A stretch of DNA of 64,000 nucleotides from Salibaculum griseiflavum (GCF_003129565.1 NZ_QETF01000004.1:186001-250000); one strand, 5' to 3'. Counted from the stretch's first letter, positions 42,131 through 50,905 are shown. Numbers and translations: made by a program. The notes: a model not told the origin generated them from the letters alone.

Positions 42131-42931
42131 TCAGGCGACGTCGAAGAGGTCGATATCGCGCAGGGACATGCGCGGATGCAGCAAGAGGCCGAAATCGTCC
42201 AAGCTATCGACCTGCGGGAACAGGCCGAGATAGAGGTCCAGAAGGTCACCGCGCAGGCCCAGGGTGTGCCTGACACCGGGGTTATAGCTGTCCAGTTCCA
42301 CGCCATTGGCCACGATCCGTTCATGCCGGGCAAAGCCAAGTTGGAAAACCGGGACGGGGCTGGGCGGTGCAACTTCGAAAATGACGTTGCCGTCTATGAA
42401 ATCCCTGGCCGGGACGAAGGCCGCGCCATGGCCGGTGAACCGCTCGATGGCCGGGGTGCGATGGTAGAGCCGCGCCGATGGTCCTAGAAGTAGGTCGGGC
42501 ATTGGGCGGCCGATCCCCAGCGCGTCCGCCGAGATCCGGGTCAAGGTGCTGGCGGTTTCCTCAGAGGCCCGCTTGGGCGGCATAATGGTTATGGATCCGC
42601 GCCACCGGACGGTCTGGAAGCCGTTGGTCACGGTCTTGACCTTGTCACCGGGCAGGATGTCCTCGATCGCGACGGTGCCACGGTCGGTGGTCAGCAGGCA
42701 GCCGCGCGCCAGCGACGCGAAGCCATCTTCGAAGGCCGGAATCGCGGGGGCGATCCGGTTGAACTCGTCAATGTCACCGTTGGAGAGCAGATGGACAACC
42801 TCGTAGCGGCGCATGAGAGGCGGGCTGCGCCAAGGTTGTCCGTCTGGTCGAGCGATCCGGTCCGTCGGGTGGGCCGGAGGGGTCTTCGGGTCGGCTGCGA
42901 GGCCAGCAGCCAAATGCGGGGTCCGTCGCAT
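42131..42931 (-). CDS. Hint-domain protein (N-terminus possibly frameshifted)
   Basis: A 266-residue product. The Hint (hedgehog/intein-like) core begins ARGCLLTTDRGTVAIEDILP near residue 75 and runs through PDLLLGPSARLYHRTPAIE and FQLGFARHERIVANGVELDS to the C-terminus. It is a Hint-only protein with no obvious extein repeats. The first 35 residues in this frame are low-complexity Pro/Arg/Ala, whereas the neighbouring frame opens at a GTG at 42954 with the more protein-like VIACDGPRIWLLAS. A one-base loss near 42870-42890 would join the frames. Function unknown. Confidence 0.75.
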   Translation of the reverse strand: MRRTPHLAAGLAADPKTPPAHPTDRIARPDGQPWRSPPLMRRYEVVHLLSNGDIDEFNRIAPAIPAFEDGFASLARGCLLTTDRGTVAIEDILPGDKVKTVTNGFQTVRWRGSITIMPPKRASEETASTLTRISADALGIGRPMPDLLLGPSARLYHRTPAIERFTGHGAAFVPARDFIDGNVIFEVAPPSPVPVFQLGFARHERIVANGVELDSYNPGVRHTLGLRGDLLDLYLGLFPQVDSLDDFGLLLHPRMSLRDIDLFDVA

Positions 42932-43086
42932 GCGATCACCTTGCGGTTGGTCACATCATCTGTCGGCCCCCACCGACAACATCTGAGGAACGTTGCTGTT
43001 TGGAAGAAAATGGCGCGCGACGTGCAGTTTCGTCAATCTTCCGATGCAATTGGCCCGTTTTCGCCCATTTCCGGTGTCCAATACGC

Positions 43087-43115
43087 AAAACGCCCGACGA
43101 TTGTTCGCCGGGCGT
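43087..43115 (-). terminator. Rho-independent terminator downstream of the 55-residue ORF
   Basis: On the minus strand, ACGCCCG (43115-43109) pairs with CGGGCGT (43096-43090) and runs into TTTT (43090-43087). It lies 75 bases after the stop of the small gene and also faces the Hint gene's upstream region. Confidence 0.6.
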
Positions 43116-43189
43116 GGAGAATAGTGCCATAATTCAAGAGCCGGGAGAGCGGGCTTTGCGCCCGCTGCGGCGAATCGTGTCGTGGGTGA

Positions 43190-43357
43190 TCAGGCTGCGG
43201 GGCGCGGGGTTCGCGTTTCGGTCTCGCGCAGGGCGGCAGCGGCCTTGCGACTGGCGATGAAGGCCTGCCGGCGCAATCCGCGCTCCCAGGGCATCCGGGT
43301 GGTGCATTTGTCGGCTTCTTCGATGATGCCGTTGATCCAGCGCGTCTTGATCTTCAT
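43190..43357 (-). CDS. Small basic protein of unknown function (55 aa)
   Basis: A 55-residue, Arg/Lys-rich product starting [22 protein letters not shown] lies about nine bases before the ATG at 43357. The central [17 protein letters not shown] is reminiscent of a short conserved hypothetical family in Rhodobacterales. Its downstream terminator and good ribosome site support expression. Net positive charge suggests nucleic-acid or membrane contact, but this is inference. Confidence 0.65.
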   Translation of the reverse strand: MKIKTRWINGIIEEADKCTTRMPWERGLRRQAFIASRKAAAALRETETRTPRPAA

Positions 43358-43545
43358 GGTCTTGTCCTCGTGAAAGCTGGTTTGTTGTTTTCTGCTCGGG
43401 ACCATGTTTGACCGATTAAAGCGGCATCAGTTTGACTTTGGACGAGAAAATTTTTCCGGGGCGGACGGGAAATGCGGCAGCGGCGCGGTGGACGTGGGGC
43501 AAGGCGAACGAGCCTTGATATGTTGGCTTTATGGTAAATGCGGAG

Positions 43546-43573
43546 ACAATCCCGCGCCGCCCGCCGGGATTGT
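43546..43573. terminator. Hairpin beyond the pgeF stop
   Basis: ACAATCCCG (43546-43554) and CGGGATTGT (43565-43573) form a perfect 9-bp stem around a ten-base loop, 54 bases after the pgeF stop. No clear T-run follows on the minus strand, so this may be a weak terminator or 3'-end stabiliser. Confidence 0.4.
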
Positions 43574-43627
43574 TTCGCAGCGCTCGGGGCAGGAAGATGG
43601 CGGCCCGGTGCCGCCTTGTTGCCGCAT

Positions 43628-44383
43628 TCACATCCGGATGGCTGCGATCAGGCGGCCGTAATCGGCCTCTTTCGCGTGGGTGCTGCGGCGGTAGCTGTAG
43701 AATCGTTCGGGGTCGGCATAGGTGCAGTGGCGCGTCCATTCTGCCTCGCCGATGCCGGCCTGCCGCAGGCGGTGCAACCCGAAGCCCGGCAGGTCGAAGA
43801 GATAGCGATCCCCTTCGCCATTGCCGAAGAACCGGGCATTGCCGGGGTCGTCGGCGAGGAAATCGTCCAGAAAATCCGGCCCGACCTCGTAGTTGCGCTG
43901 GCTGATGCAGGGCCCGATCACGGCGGTTGTCGAAGCGCGATCCGCCCCCAACGCCGCCATCGCATCCAGCGTGGCCTCCAGCACGCCGTCCAGCGCGCCC
44001 TTCCACCCGGCATGAGCCGCCCCGATCACCCCGGCCGCCCGGTCGGCGAAGAGCACCGGCATGCAATCGGCGGTGAGCACCGTCAGGGCCAGGTCGGCGC
44101 GGTCCGACACAAGCGCATCCGCCTTGGGCCGATCGGCCCCCGCGTCCGAGACCGTCACGACATCGGCGGAATGGATCTGATGGACGCCCACCAAAGCGGT
44201 ATCGTCCAGCCCCAGTGCCTGAGCGACCCGGGCGCGGTTGATCGTCACCGCCTCGTGCTGATCGGAGCTGCCATAGCCGCAATTCAGCCCGGCGAAGACT
44301 CCGGAAGACGCACCGCCCTGCCGGGTGAAGAACCCGTGTTGAAGCGGCGCAAGCTGCGGGGCGGTGATGATGTCGAGCGTCAT
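43628..44383 (-). CDS. pgeF: Peptidoglycan editing factor / multicopper polyphenol-oxidase-like protein
   Basis: A 251-residue YfiH/PgeF-fold protein. Conserved residues are seen in GFFTRQGGASSG, VHQIHSADV, LTADCMPVLFAD and AAHAGWKG, which carry the zinc/copper-binding Cys and His. Family members remove wrongly incorporated amino acids from peptidoglycan precursors or show purine-nucleosidase/laccase activity. It overlaps the MidA-like gene by four bases (ATGA), the last gene of lgt-midA-pgeF. Confidence 0.9.
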   Translation of the reverse strand: MTLDIITAPQLAPLQHGFFTRQGGASSGVFAGLNCGYGSSDQHEAVTINRARVAQALGLDDTALVGVHQIHSADVVTVSDAGADRPKADALVSDRADLALTVLTADCMPVLFADRAAGVIGAAHAGWKGALDGVLEATLDAMAALGADRASTTAVIGPCISQRNYEVGPDFLDDFLADDPGNARFFGNGEGDRYLFDLPGFGLHRLRQAGIGEAEWTRHCTYADPERFYSYRRSTHAKEADYGRLIAAIRM

Positions 44384-45438
44384 GTTTCCAATCCCGGTGG
44401 CGGCGGGGCCCCCTCGGGGAACAGCCCCATCACCTTGAACAGGTGACCCATCTGGTCGGGGTGCGTCAACCGGCGGTGGGCGGCAATATGCGATTCAAGG
44501 GCAGCATTGTCCATCGCGCCGGCCAGGGCGCGGGCCCGTTCGGTGATGCCCAACCGTTCGAGGAACACGCCTTGTGGCGTCAGCCTGCTGAACCGGGCGG
44601 GGGCGGCCGCATTGGCGATGGCTTCGAAATCCACATGCGCGGTCAGGTCAGCCTGCCCGGGAGTCGCGAACGGGTCGACGCGATCGTGCCCCTGAACCGC
44701 CTGCAAGGTGTCGCCCAGTGAGCGCCAGTCGCCATAATCGACAATCAGCGCTGCGCCGCCATGGGATGCGATGCGCTGGCCGATCTGCGCCACGAGGCCC
44801 GGCAGGGCCGGGCAGGTTTCGACGATGTTGCCCGGGTGCGTGTCCGCAATGCGATGATCGAGCGCGGCCAGCGGTGCGGGCTCTGACAGGCCGGGGGTCA
44901 GCGCGCCGTCCTGCGCCCCCACCATGACCTCGCGCCAGCCTTGCGCGTCACGCTGGAACTGGCGGATCGGCAGGGCGTCGAAGAATTCGTTGGCGACAAG
45001 GAAAAGTGGTGCGTCGGGCAGCGCGTTCAGGTCGTCCACATGGCGCGCCGTCGGGACGGTCGCTTTCTGAACCGCGCGCAGAGTCGGCGACGCCTCGACC
45101 AGGTGGACCTGCGCGGCGTCATGAAAGCCCGGCACGCCTTGCGTGGCCCGCAGCGCATCGGCCATGAGGGTGCCGCGGCCCGGACCCAGTTCAGCGAGAA
45201 CGAAGGGTGCGGGCGCCCCCTGGTCCAGCCAGGCCTGAGCCAATGCGAGGCCGATCAGCTCGCCGAACATCTGGCTGATCTCGGGGGCGGTGGTGAAGTC
45301 GCCTGCGCGGCCCAGCGGGTCGCGGGTGCTGTAATAGCCGTGCTCGGGATGCAGCAGGCACTCGGCCATGTAATCGGACAGGGGCATTGGCCCGGTGGCC
45401 GCGATGCGGCGAAGCAGCAGGTCGCCCAGCGGGCTCAT
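44380..45438 (-). CDS. MidA/NDUFAF7-family SAM-dependent methyltransferase
   Basis: A 352-residue class I methyltransferase. The N-terminus [20 protein letters not shown], then [38 protein letters not shown] and the SAM motif [14 protein letters not shown] are diagnostic of the family whose eukaryotic member NDUFAF7 methylates a respiratory complex I subunit. [12 protein letters not shown] is also conserved. The ATG at 45438 overlaps the lgt stop by four bases. Confidence 0.9.
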   Translation of the reverse strand: MSPLGDLLLRRIAATGPMPLSDYMAECLLHPEHGYYSTRDPLGRAGDFTTAPEISQMFGELIGLALAQAWLDQGAPAPFVLAELGPGRGTLMADALRATQGVPGFHDAAQVHLVEASPTLRAVQKATVPTARHVDDLNALPDAPLFLVANEFFDALPIRQFQRDAQGWREVMVGAQDGALTPGLSEPAPLAALDHRIADTHPGNIVETCPALPGLVAQIGQRIASHGGAALIVDYGDWRSLGDTLQAVQGHDRVDPFATPGQADLTAHVDFEAIANAAAPARFSRLTPQGVFLERLGITERARALAGAMDNAALESHIAAHRRLTHPDQMGHLFKVMGLFPEGAPPPPGLET

Positions 45439-46331
45439 GCCGCGGCCCGGGGCGGCCGGTTGGCCCATACCATCACCGCAAGGCCCACCACGATCATCGG
45501 CAGTGACAGGGCCTGGCCCATGGTCAGGCCCACCCCGTCCACATGGAAGGCCAGCCCGACCGGGTTGCCCGGCGTCACGAACTGGGCATCAGGCTGGCGC
45601 ACGAACTCGACAAGGAAACGCGCCGTGCCGTAGCCCGCGAAGAACAGGCCGGCCAGCGACCAGCGCCGTTTCAGCCAGCCGCGCCCGAAGGCCAGCCAGA
45701 CAAGCAGCAGGCCCAGCAGCAGCCCTTCCAGCCCCGCCTCGTAAAGCTGGCTGGGGTGTCGGGCGCACAGCCCGTCGACGCCGGCGCAATCCTGCGCGGC
45801 CGTGCCGGGAAATATCACACCCCAGGGCAAGTCGGTGGGCCGGCCCCAAAGCTCGGCATTGATGAAATTGGCGATGCGCACCAGGAAGATGGCCGGTGTC
45901 GCGGACAGCGCCACGAGGTTGGCGATGTCGCCCAGCCGCAGGTCATGCTTGCGCGCCACCAGCCAGACCGCCACCACCACGCCGAGGAAGCCGCCGTGAA
46001 AGGCCATGCCGCCCTGCCAGAGCATCGGGATCTCCAGCGGGTTCTGAAGATAGTAACCGGGCCTGTAGAACAGGACGTAACCCAGCCGCCCGCCAAGAAT
46101 GACCCCAAGTATGATCGCGGTCAGCAGGTCCTCGACCTGGGCCTTGGTCATGGGCGTTTTCTCGTCGGCCCAAAGCCGCGGGCGGTTCACCGCCGCGACC
46201 GCCAGCCGCCAGCCCAGGAGGATACCGACGATATAGGCCATCGCATACCAGCGCAGCGCGAAGGCGGTGCCGAACAGCTCGATCGTGAAGATTTCGGGTC
46301 GGATATCGGGAAAGGGAATGGCGGCGATCAT
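45435..46331 (-). CDS. lgt: Prolipoprotein diacylglyceryl transferase
   Basis: A 298-residue, seven-segment inner-membrane enzyme that adds diacylglycerol to the lipobox cysteine of prolipoproteins. The Lgt signature [20 protein letters not shown] is present, along with [11 protein letters not shown] containing the essential His, and YEAGLEG. It is the first gene of an lgt-midA-pgeF unit linked by two ATGA overlaps, and is divergent from ubiK. Confidence 0.96.
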   Translation of the reverse strand: MIAAIPFPDIRPEIFTIELFGTAFALRWYAMAYIVGILLGWRLAVAAVNRPRLWADEKTPMTKAQVEDLLTAIILGVILGGRLGYVLFYRPGYYLQNPLEIPMLWQGGMAFHGGFLGVVVAVWLVARKHDLRLGDIANLVALSATPAIFLVRIANFINAELWGRPTDLPWGVIFPGTAAQDCAGVDGLCARHPSQLYEAGLEGLLLGLLLVWLAFGRGWLKRRWSLAGLFFAGYGTARFLVEFVRQPDAQFVTPGNPVGLAFHVDGVGLTMGQALSLPMIVVGLAVMVWANRPPRAAA

Positions 46332-46434
46332 GGACGTTGCTTGCGGTGCGGGGCGGGTGAAGTCAAGCGGGTGGCGGGGTTGCGGTCGCAGGGCTCACGG
46401 CCCATATAAGGGCGGTATGTGACCGGAGGCTGAC

Positions 46435-46680
46435 ATGCAGACCCGCAACAAGGTGCTGGACGACTTTTCGCAACTCATGACCAACGCAATGGGCGTGGCC
46501 CAAGGCGCCAAGGACGAGGCCCAGACGGCGATGAACTCGATGATCGACCGCTGGCTGGCCGAACGCGATTTCGTCACCCGCGAGGAATTCGAAGCCGTGC
46601 GCACCATGGCCCAGAAGGCCCGCGAAGAGAACGAGGCCCTCAAGGCCCGGATCGAGGCTCTGGAAGCGAGCGCCAAGTAA
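46435..46680 (+). CDS. ubiK: UbiK-family accessory factor (BMFP domain)
   Basis: An 81-residue coiled-coil protein. DDFSQLMTNAMGVAQGAKDE forms an amphipathic helix and FVTREEFEAVRTMAQKAREE with ENEALKARIEALE forms the C-terminal coil. This is the BMFP/YqiC pattern; UbiK in gammaproteobacteria assists the ubiquinone-synthesis complex. No other ubi gene is adjacent. The start with GGAGG lies 103 bases from the divergent lgt. Confidence 0.82.
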   Translation: MQTRNKVLDDFSQLMTNAMGVAQGAKDEAQTAMNSMIDRWLAERDFVTREEFEAVRTMAQKAREENEALKARIEALEASAK

Positions 46681-47017
46681 ATCGAGCGCCTTACGGCGCG
46701 CAGGTTGCTGGCTCTGGCTGGCATGTCATGCCAATTTGCCCCTTGGCTTTTCATGTGGTGACGGTCTTGGGGGCGTTGCCCCCGCCCGCGCCTTGGGCGC
46801 GGCCTCCCCCAGAGTTTTTCAGGCGAGATGAGAAAGGCCGGGCGCGCTACGGCGTCGGGCCTTTTTGCGGTTATCCCCAAGAAAGTGCTTTACAGATCGC
46901 CCCCGTTGCGCCCACCATATCTAGTAAGGGGCGTGGCGAAGAACCGCTGTCCCTAGAGCAGGCAGCTAGCAATAGGGGGCTCTGCCAGGCCCCGCCGCTA
47001 GCAGGACAGGAGGCCCC
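46681..47017. other. Intergenic region with a compound hairpin array (337 bases)
   Basis: No protein-coding signal is seen. At 46769-46808 a GGGGGC-GTT-GCCCCC hairpin is followed by a GC-rich second stem (GCGCC-TTGG-GCGC) and a TCCCCC-AGAG-TTTTT tail. This layout resembles an intergenic repeat I associate with Roseobacter-group genomes. A separate terminator follows at 46833-46866. Confidence 0.5.
46833..46866 (+). terminator. Rho-independent terminator between ubiK and the YbjN gene
   Basis: AAAGGCC pairs with GGCCTTT around an internal GGGCGCGC/GGCGTCG stem, followed by TTTTT (46862-46866). Confidence 0.65.
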
Positions 47018-47521
47018 ATGGCACTGACTGAGCATTTCCACGACGCCGAGGATATTCACCCGATCGACCTGGTCGAGCACATCGCAGAGCATCACGACTG
47101 GGAATTCGACCGGATCGCCGATGACCAGATCGCCATGGCGGTCGAGGGCCAGTGGCGGACCTATTCGATCACGCTCGCCTGGTCGGCCTATGACCAGACC
47201 CTGCGCCTGATCTGCACCTTCGAGATGGAGCCGCCCGAGGACCGGGTGCCGGCGCTGTACGAGGCGCTCAACCGGGTCAATGACATGTGCTGGGCGGGGG
47301 CCTTCACCTACTGGTCCGAGCAGAGCCTTATGGTCTATCGCTACGGTCTTGTCCTGGCCGGCGACCAGATCGCCAGCCCGGAACAGATCGACACGATGAT
47401 TTCTGCCGCCGTGCTGAGCGCGGAACGCTATTACCCGGCCTTCCAGCTGGTCACCTGGGCCGAACGCACACCCGCAGAGGCGTTGCAGGTCGCCATAGCC
47501 GAGGCCTACGGCACCGCCTGA
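47018..47521 (+). CDS. YbjN-domain protein
   Basis: A 167-residue YbjN-fold protein. LVEHIAEHHDWEFDRIADDQ, then VEGQWRTYSITLAWS and ALYEALNRVNDMCWAGAFTY are the family's conserved core. The domain resembles type III secretion chaperones and is linked to stress responses and cell-surface traits in enterobacteria; the role here is unproven. GGAGG precedes the ATG. Confidence 0.87.
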   Translation: MALTEHFHDAEDIHPIDLVEHIAEHHDWEFDRIADDQIAMAVEGQWRTYSITLAWSAYDQTLRLICTFEMEPPEDRVPALYEALNRVNDMCWAGAFTYWSEQSLMVYRYGLVLAGDQIASPEQIDTMISAAVLSAERYYPAFQLVTWAERTPAEALQVAIAEAYGTA

Positions 47522-47529
47522 AGGCCGAC

Positions 47530-47553
47530 AGGCCGGGCGTAAAGACCCGGCCT
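47530..47553 (+). terminator. Hairpin after the YbjN gene
   Basis: AGGCCGGG (47530-47537) pairs perfectly with CCCGGCCT (47546-47553) around an eight-base loop. There is no good T-run, so termination strength is uncertain. Confidence 0.4.
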
Positions 47554-47607
47554 TGAACCCCCGTGCGGCTGTCCCTAACACTCGGGGGCAGACAGGGGGT
47601 AGAATTC

Positions 47608-48426
47608 ATGGACATGACAGAAATCGAACGCCGAGGCATGGTTCTGCTGGGCTGCGGCAAGATGGGGTCGGCGATGCTGGCGGGCTGGCTGGCGGGTGGC
47701 TTGCCGGCCGGTGCGGTCTGGGTGATCGACCCCAACCCGTCGGAGTGGCTGCAAGCGCAGGGCGTGCATCTGAACACCGACCTGCCACCGGACCCTGCGG
47801 TTGCCCTGGTTGCGGTCAAGCCGCAGATGATGGGCGAGGCGCTGCCGGCCATGCAGGCACTGGGCAATGGCGGCACCGTGGTGCTGTCGGTGGCCGCCGG
47901 CACGCCGATCTCGGCCTTCGAGGACGTCCTGGGCGACCGGACGCCGGTGATCCGGGCCATGCCGAACACGCCGGCGGCGGTGGGGCGCGGGATCACGGCG
48001 ATCGTCGGCAACGCCCATGCCAGCGCGGCCCAGATGGACCTCGCCGAGGCGCTGCTGGCGGCGGTGGGCCAGGTTGTGCGGCTGGAGGACGAGAACCAGA
48101 TGCATGCCGTTACCGCGGTCAGCGGCTCCGGCCCGGCCTATGTCTTTCACCTGATCGAGACCCTGGCGGCGGCGGGCGAGGCCGAGGGGCTGCCCGCGGA
48201 CCTGGCGCTGCGCCTGGCCAAGGCCACGGTGGGCGGCGCGGGGCAACTGGCCGAGGATGCCGAGGAAAACCCGGGCCAGTTGCGGGTCAACGTGACGTCG
48301 CCTAATGGCACCACGCAGGCGGCACTGGAGGTGTTGATGGACGAGCGTGACGGGTTCCCGACGCTCTTGCGACGCGCGGTCAAGGCGGCCGCCGATCGCA
48401 GCAAGGAGCTGGCCAATGGCGGATGA
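47608..48426 (+). CDS. proC: Pyrroline-5-carboxylate reductase
   Basis: A 272-residue NAD(P)H enzyme for the last step of proline synthesis. The dinucleotide motif is LLGCGKMGSAMLAGW, with VKPQMM, RAMPNTPAAVGRG and the ProC signature VTAVSGSGPAYVFHLIETLA. The ATG at 47608 (MDMTEIERRG) is preferred; the frame itself continues to 47563. The 3' end overlaps the tRNA-binding-domain gene by eleven bases, the first link of a four-gene overlapping chain. Confidence 0.95.
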   Translation: MDMTEIERRGMVLLGCGKMGSAMLAGWLAGGLPAGAVWVIDPNPSEWLQAQGVHLNTDLPPDPAVALVAVKPQMMGEALPAMQALGNGGTVVLSVAAGTPISAFEDVLGDRTPVIRAMPNTPAAVGRGITAIVGNAHASAAQMDLAEALLAAVGQVVRLEDENQMHAVTAVSGSGPAYVFHLIETLAAAGEAEGLPADLALRLAKATVGGAGQLAEDAEENPGQLRVNVTSPNGTTQAALEVLMDERDGFPTLLRRAVKAAADRSKELANGG

Positions 48427-48757
48427 GATCACCATCGACGATTTCCTGAAGGTGGATATCCGGGTCGGACGCGTCACACGGGCGGAACCCTTTCCCGAGG
48501 CCCGCAAGCCCGCGATCAAGCTCTGGGTGGATTTCGGGGCAGAGATCGGCGAGCGCAAGACCAGCGCCCAGATCACCGATTACTACGCGCCGGAAGACCT
48601 GCCCGGCAAACAGGTCATTGCCGTGGTCAACTTTCCGCCCCGGCAGATCGGCAAGTTCATGTCAGAGGTTCTGGTGCTCGGACTGCATGATGCCGCGGGC
48701 GGTGTCGTGCTGCTGTCGCCCGACAAGGATGTGCCGGAAGGAGCGCGGATGTGCTGA
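48416..48757 (+). CDS. CsaA-like tRNA-binding domain protein
   Basis: A 113-residue OB-fold protein of the CsaA / EMAP-II-like tRNA-binding family. ITIDDFLKVDIRVGRV starts the fold, and KQVIAVVNFPPRQIGKFMSE with LGLHDAAGGVVLLSPDKDVP completes the RNA-binding pattern. In Bacillus, CsaA acts as a secretion chaperone; here the function is open. Both neighbours overlap it (proC by eleven bases, the dehydrogenase by seven). Confidence 0.87.
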   Translation: MADEITIDDFLKVDIRVGRVTRAEPFPEARKPAIKLWVDFGAEIGERKTSAQITDYYAPEDLPGKQVIAVVNFPPRQIGKFMSEVLVLGLHDAAGGVVLLSPDKDVPEGARMC

Positions 48758-49701
48758 AACTGTTGATCACCCGTCCGATTGCGGCACCGGTACTGGACCA
48801 GGCCCGGGCGCGGTTCGACGTGACCCTGGGCGAGACCGCGCTGTCAGAGGATGACGCGACCCAGGCGCTGGCCGCTTATGACGCGATCCTGCCGACACTG
48901 GGCGATGCGTTCACCGCTGCCGCGTTTGAAAAAGCCGGTGAGCCGCGCACGAGAATTCTGGGCAATTTCGGCGTGGGCTACAATCATATCGATGTGGCCG
49001 CCGCCGCTGCTGCCGGCGTCGTGGTAACGAATACGCCCGACGTTCTGACAGATGCCACGGCGGATATCGGCTGGACCCTGCTGCTGGCGACGGCCCGTCG
49101 CGCGGGCGAGGGCGAGCGGATCGTTCGGGCCGGGCAATGGGGCGGGTTCGGGCCGCAATCGCTGCTGGGCACCCATGTCACGGGCAAGGTGCTGGGCGTG
49201 GTGGGCATGGGCCGGATCGGCCAGGCGGTGGCCAAGCGCGGGCATTACGGGTTCGACATGCCTGTGCTGTTCTACAATCGGTCACGCAAGGATGTGGACC
49301 TGCCCGCGCGGCAGGTGGACCATCTGCACGACCTGATGGCGCAGGCCGACTTCGTTGTTGTCACCGTGCCGGGCGGGGCCGAGACGGCGAAACTGATCGA
49401 CGAGGCGGCGCTGGCGGCAATGAAACCGGGCGGCATTTTCGTCAATATCTCGCGCGGTGAGGTGGTGGACGAAGCGGCCCTGATAGAGGCGCTCGAAGCG
49501 GGAACCATCGCGGGGGCGGGGCTGGATGTCTACGAAGCCGAGCCCCACGTTCCAGAGCGGCTTCGCGCCCTTGAGAATTGTGTTCTGCTTCCGCATCTGG
49601 GCTCGGCCACGGTCGAGACACGGCAGGCCATGGGCCAGATGGCACTGGATAACATCATCGCCTTCACCGAGGGGCGAGACCCGCCACAACGGGTGAATTG
49701 A
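48751..49701 (+). CDS. D-2-hydroxyacid dehydrogenase (glyoxylate/hydroxypyruvate reductase type)
   Basis: A 316-residue NAD-dependent dehydrogenase. The nucleotide motif is GVVGMGRIGQAVAKRG. Catalytic Arg is in FVNISRGEVVDEAAL, with Glu in LDVYEAEPHVP and His in VLLPHLGSATVETR. The start is GTG at 48751 after GGAAGGAG. Of the family, glyoxylate or hydroxypyruvate reductases are closest in pattern. It overlaps the CsaA-like gene upstream and the membrane-protein gene downstream. Confidence 0.9.
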   Translation: MLKLLITRPIAAPVLDQARARFDVTLGETALSEDDATQALAAYDAILPTLGDAFTAAAFEKAGEPRTRILGNFGVGYNHIDVAAAAAAGVVVTNTPDVLTDATADIGWTLLLATARRAGEGERIVRAGQWGGFGPQSLLGTHVTGKVLGVVGMGRIGQAVAKRGHYGFDMPVLFYNRSRKDVDLPARQVDHLHDLMAQADFVVVTVPGGAETAKLIDEAALAAMKPGGIFVNISRGEVVDEAALIEALEAGTIAGAGLDVYEAEPHVPERLRALENCVLLPHLGSATVETRQAMGQMALDNIIAFTEGRDPPQRVN

Positions 49702-50879
49702 CCTCGGCCGGCCCTTACACGGACCGAGGGCAGCGCTCGCGGCGCCCCTTGCCGTCGGCCCGCCGCGGGCTGGATGCGGTGCTGGCGCTCGTCTGGCTGG
49801 TGATTTCCCTTGGCGTGTTGCAGGATTACCTGTCCGGCGGCAACCGTTGGAAACATGGGGACTGGCTGATCAACACCGCCGGCGGACCCGTCCGGCGCGG
49901 CCCGTTCGGGTCGGCGGTGTTGTCCGTCGGCGACCTTCTGGGGATCAGCCCGCTGCTGGTGGTTTGTGTCTTGCAAGTGGTGATCCTGGCGGTTCTTTTC
50001 CTGGCGTTTCGCGCGCTCGTTGACCGGGCCGGTCCAGTAAGGCTTCAAGTGCTGCTCTGGCTGTCGCCGGCCTTTTTCACCGTGTTGTGGGTGGTTGAGC
50101 CGCAGGGCGCGGTTCGAAAGGAATTGCTGGCCTTCGCCGGGTTGTCGCTGCTGGCGCTTGGTGCGGTGAGCGGCCGGTTGATCGTGCTGTGGCTCGGTGT
50201 TCTTGTCTACTGCATCAGCACCATCGCCCACGAGGGCATGGTGCTGTTCGGGCCGGTTTTTATCGGCATTCTTGTCCTGTCCGGCCTGTTCAGGTCGGCC
50301 CCATGGCAGGCCTTGTCGGCGACGCTGATCGCCATTGGCGTCTCCGGCGCCGCGCTTTTCTACGCACTTGTCCATGCGCGCGTGGAGGACCCAAATCTCG
50401 TTTGCGCACCACTATTGGAGCGAGGCCTCGACCCGGAGATCTGCGCTGGGGCCATCAGCTGGCTGGCCCATGACGCCGGGGTCGGGGTTGCGGCGGTGGC
50501 AGAGCGGCTGACCGGTGCCTCGGTGGTTGGGTTCCTGCTTGGCGCCTTGGCAGCGTTTGCCCCCTTTTGCTACCTGGTGTCGGTCGGGACGCGGCCGCGT
50601 CTGGGCTTGGTCATCCTGTTAGGCGCGGTGCTGCCCATCCTGCCATTATTCCCGGTCGCTTCGGATTGGGGGCGCTGGTTGAGCCTGCAGGTCTTTTCCA
50701 TGTCGGTTCTGCTGAGTTGCGCGATGGCCAGCGGCAGATTCCGGCTTCGGGCCGTGCCGTCGCGCGGGCTGGTCGTGGGCGCTGTCGGCATGGCGCTGCT
50801 GGTGTCGCCCAACCATGCGATCGGGCTATCGGGACTGGCAGTGAAGATCGCGCGGGCGGTCCTGCCGCCGGGCGTCTGA
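49698..50879 (+). CDS. Polytopic membrane protein of unknown function
   Basis: A 393-residue protein with about nine or ten hydrophobic segments. The first is VLALVWLVISLGVLQDYL, followed by a polar stretch with GNRWKHGDWLINTAGGPVRR. A loop VRKELL and the segment HEGMVLFGPVFIGILVL recall EpsG-like or polysaccharide-polymerase membrane proteins, but I do not recognise the family. The proposed start is TTG at 49698, overlapping the previous stop; a later start near residue 25 is possible. It is the last gene of the proC chain, though functional linkage is doubtful. Confidence 0.6.
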   Translation: MTSAGPYTDRGQRSRRPLPSARRGLDAVLALVWLVISLGVLQDYLSGGNRWKHGDWLINTAGGPVRRGPFGSAVLSVGDLLGISPLLVVCVLQVVILAVLFLAFRALVDRAGPVRLQVLLWLSPAFFTVLWVVEPQGAVRKELLAFAGLSLLALGAVSGRLIVLWLGVLVYCISTIAHEGMVLFGPVFIGILVLSGLFRSAPWQALSATLIAIGVSGAALFYALVHARVEDPNLVCAPLLERGLDPEICAGAISWLAHDAGVGVAAVAERLTGASVVGFLLGALAAFAPFCYLVSVGTRPRLGLVILLGAVLPILPLFPVASDWGRWLSLQVFSMSVLLSCAMASGRFRLRAVPSRGLVVGAVGMALLVSPNHAIGLSGLAVKIARAVLPPGV

Positions 50880-50905
50880 TCCGGGCGAAACGCGTGAACG
50901 CGCGG

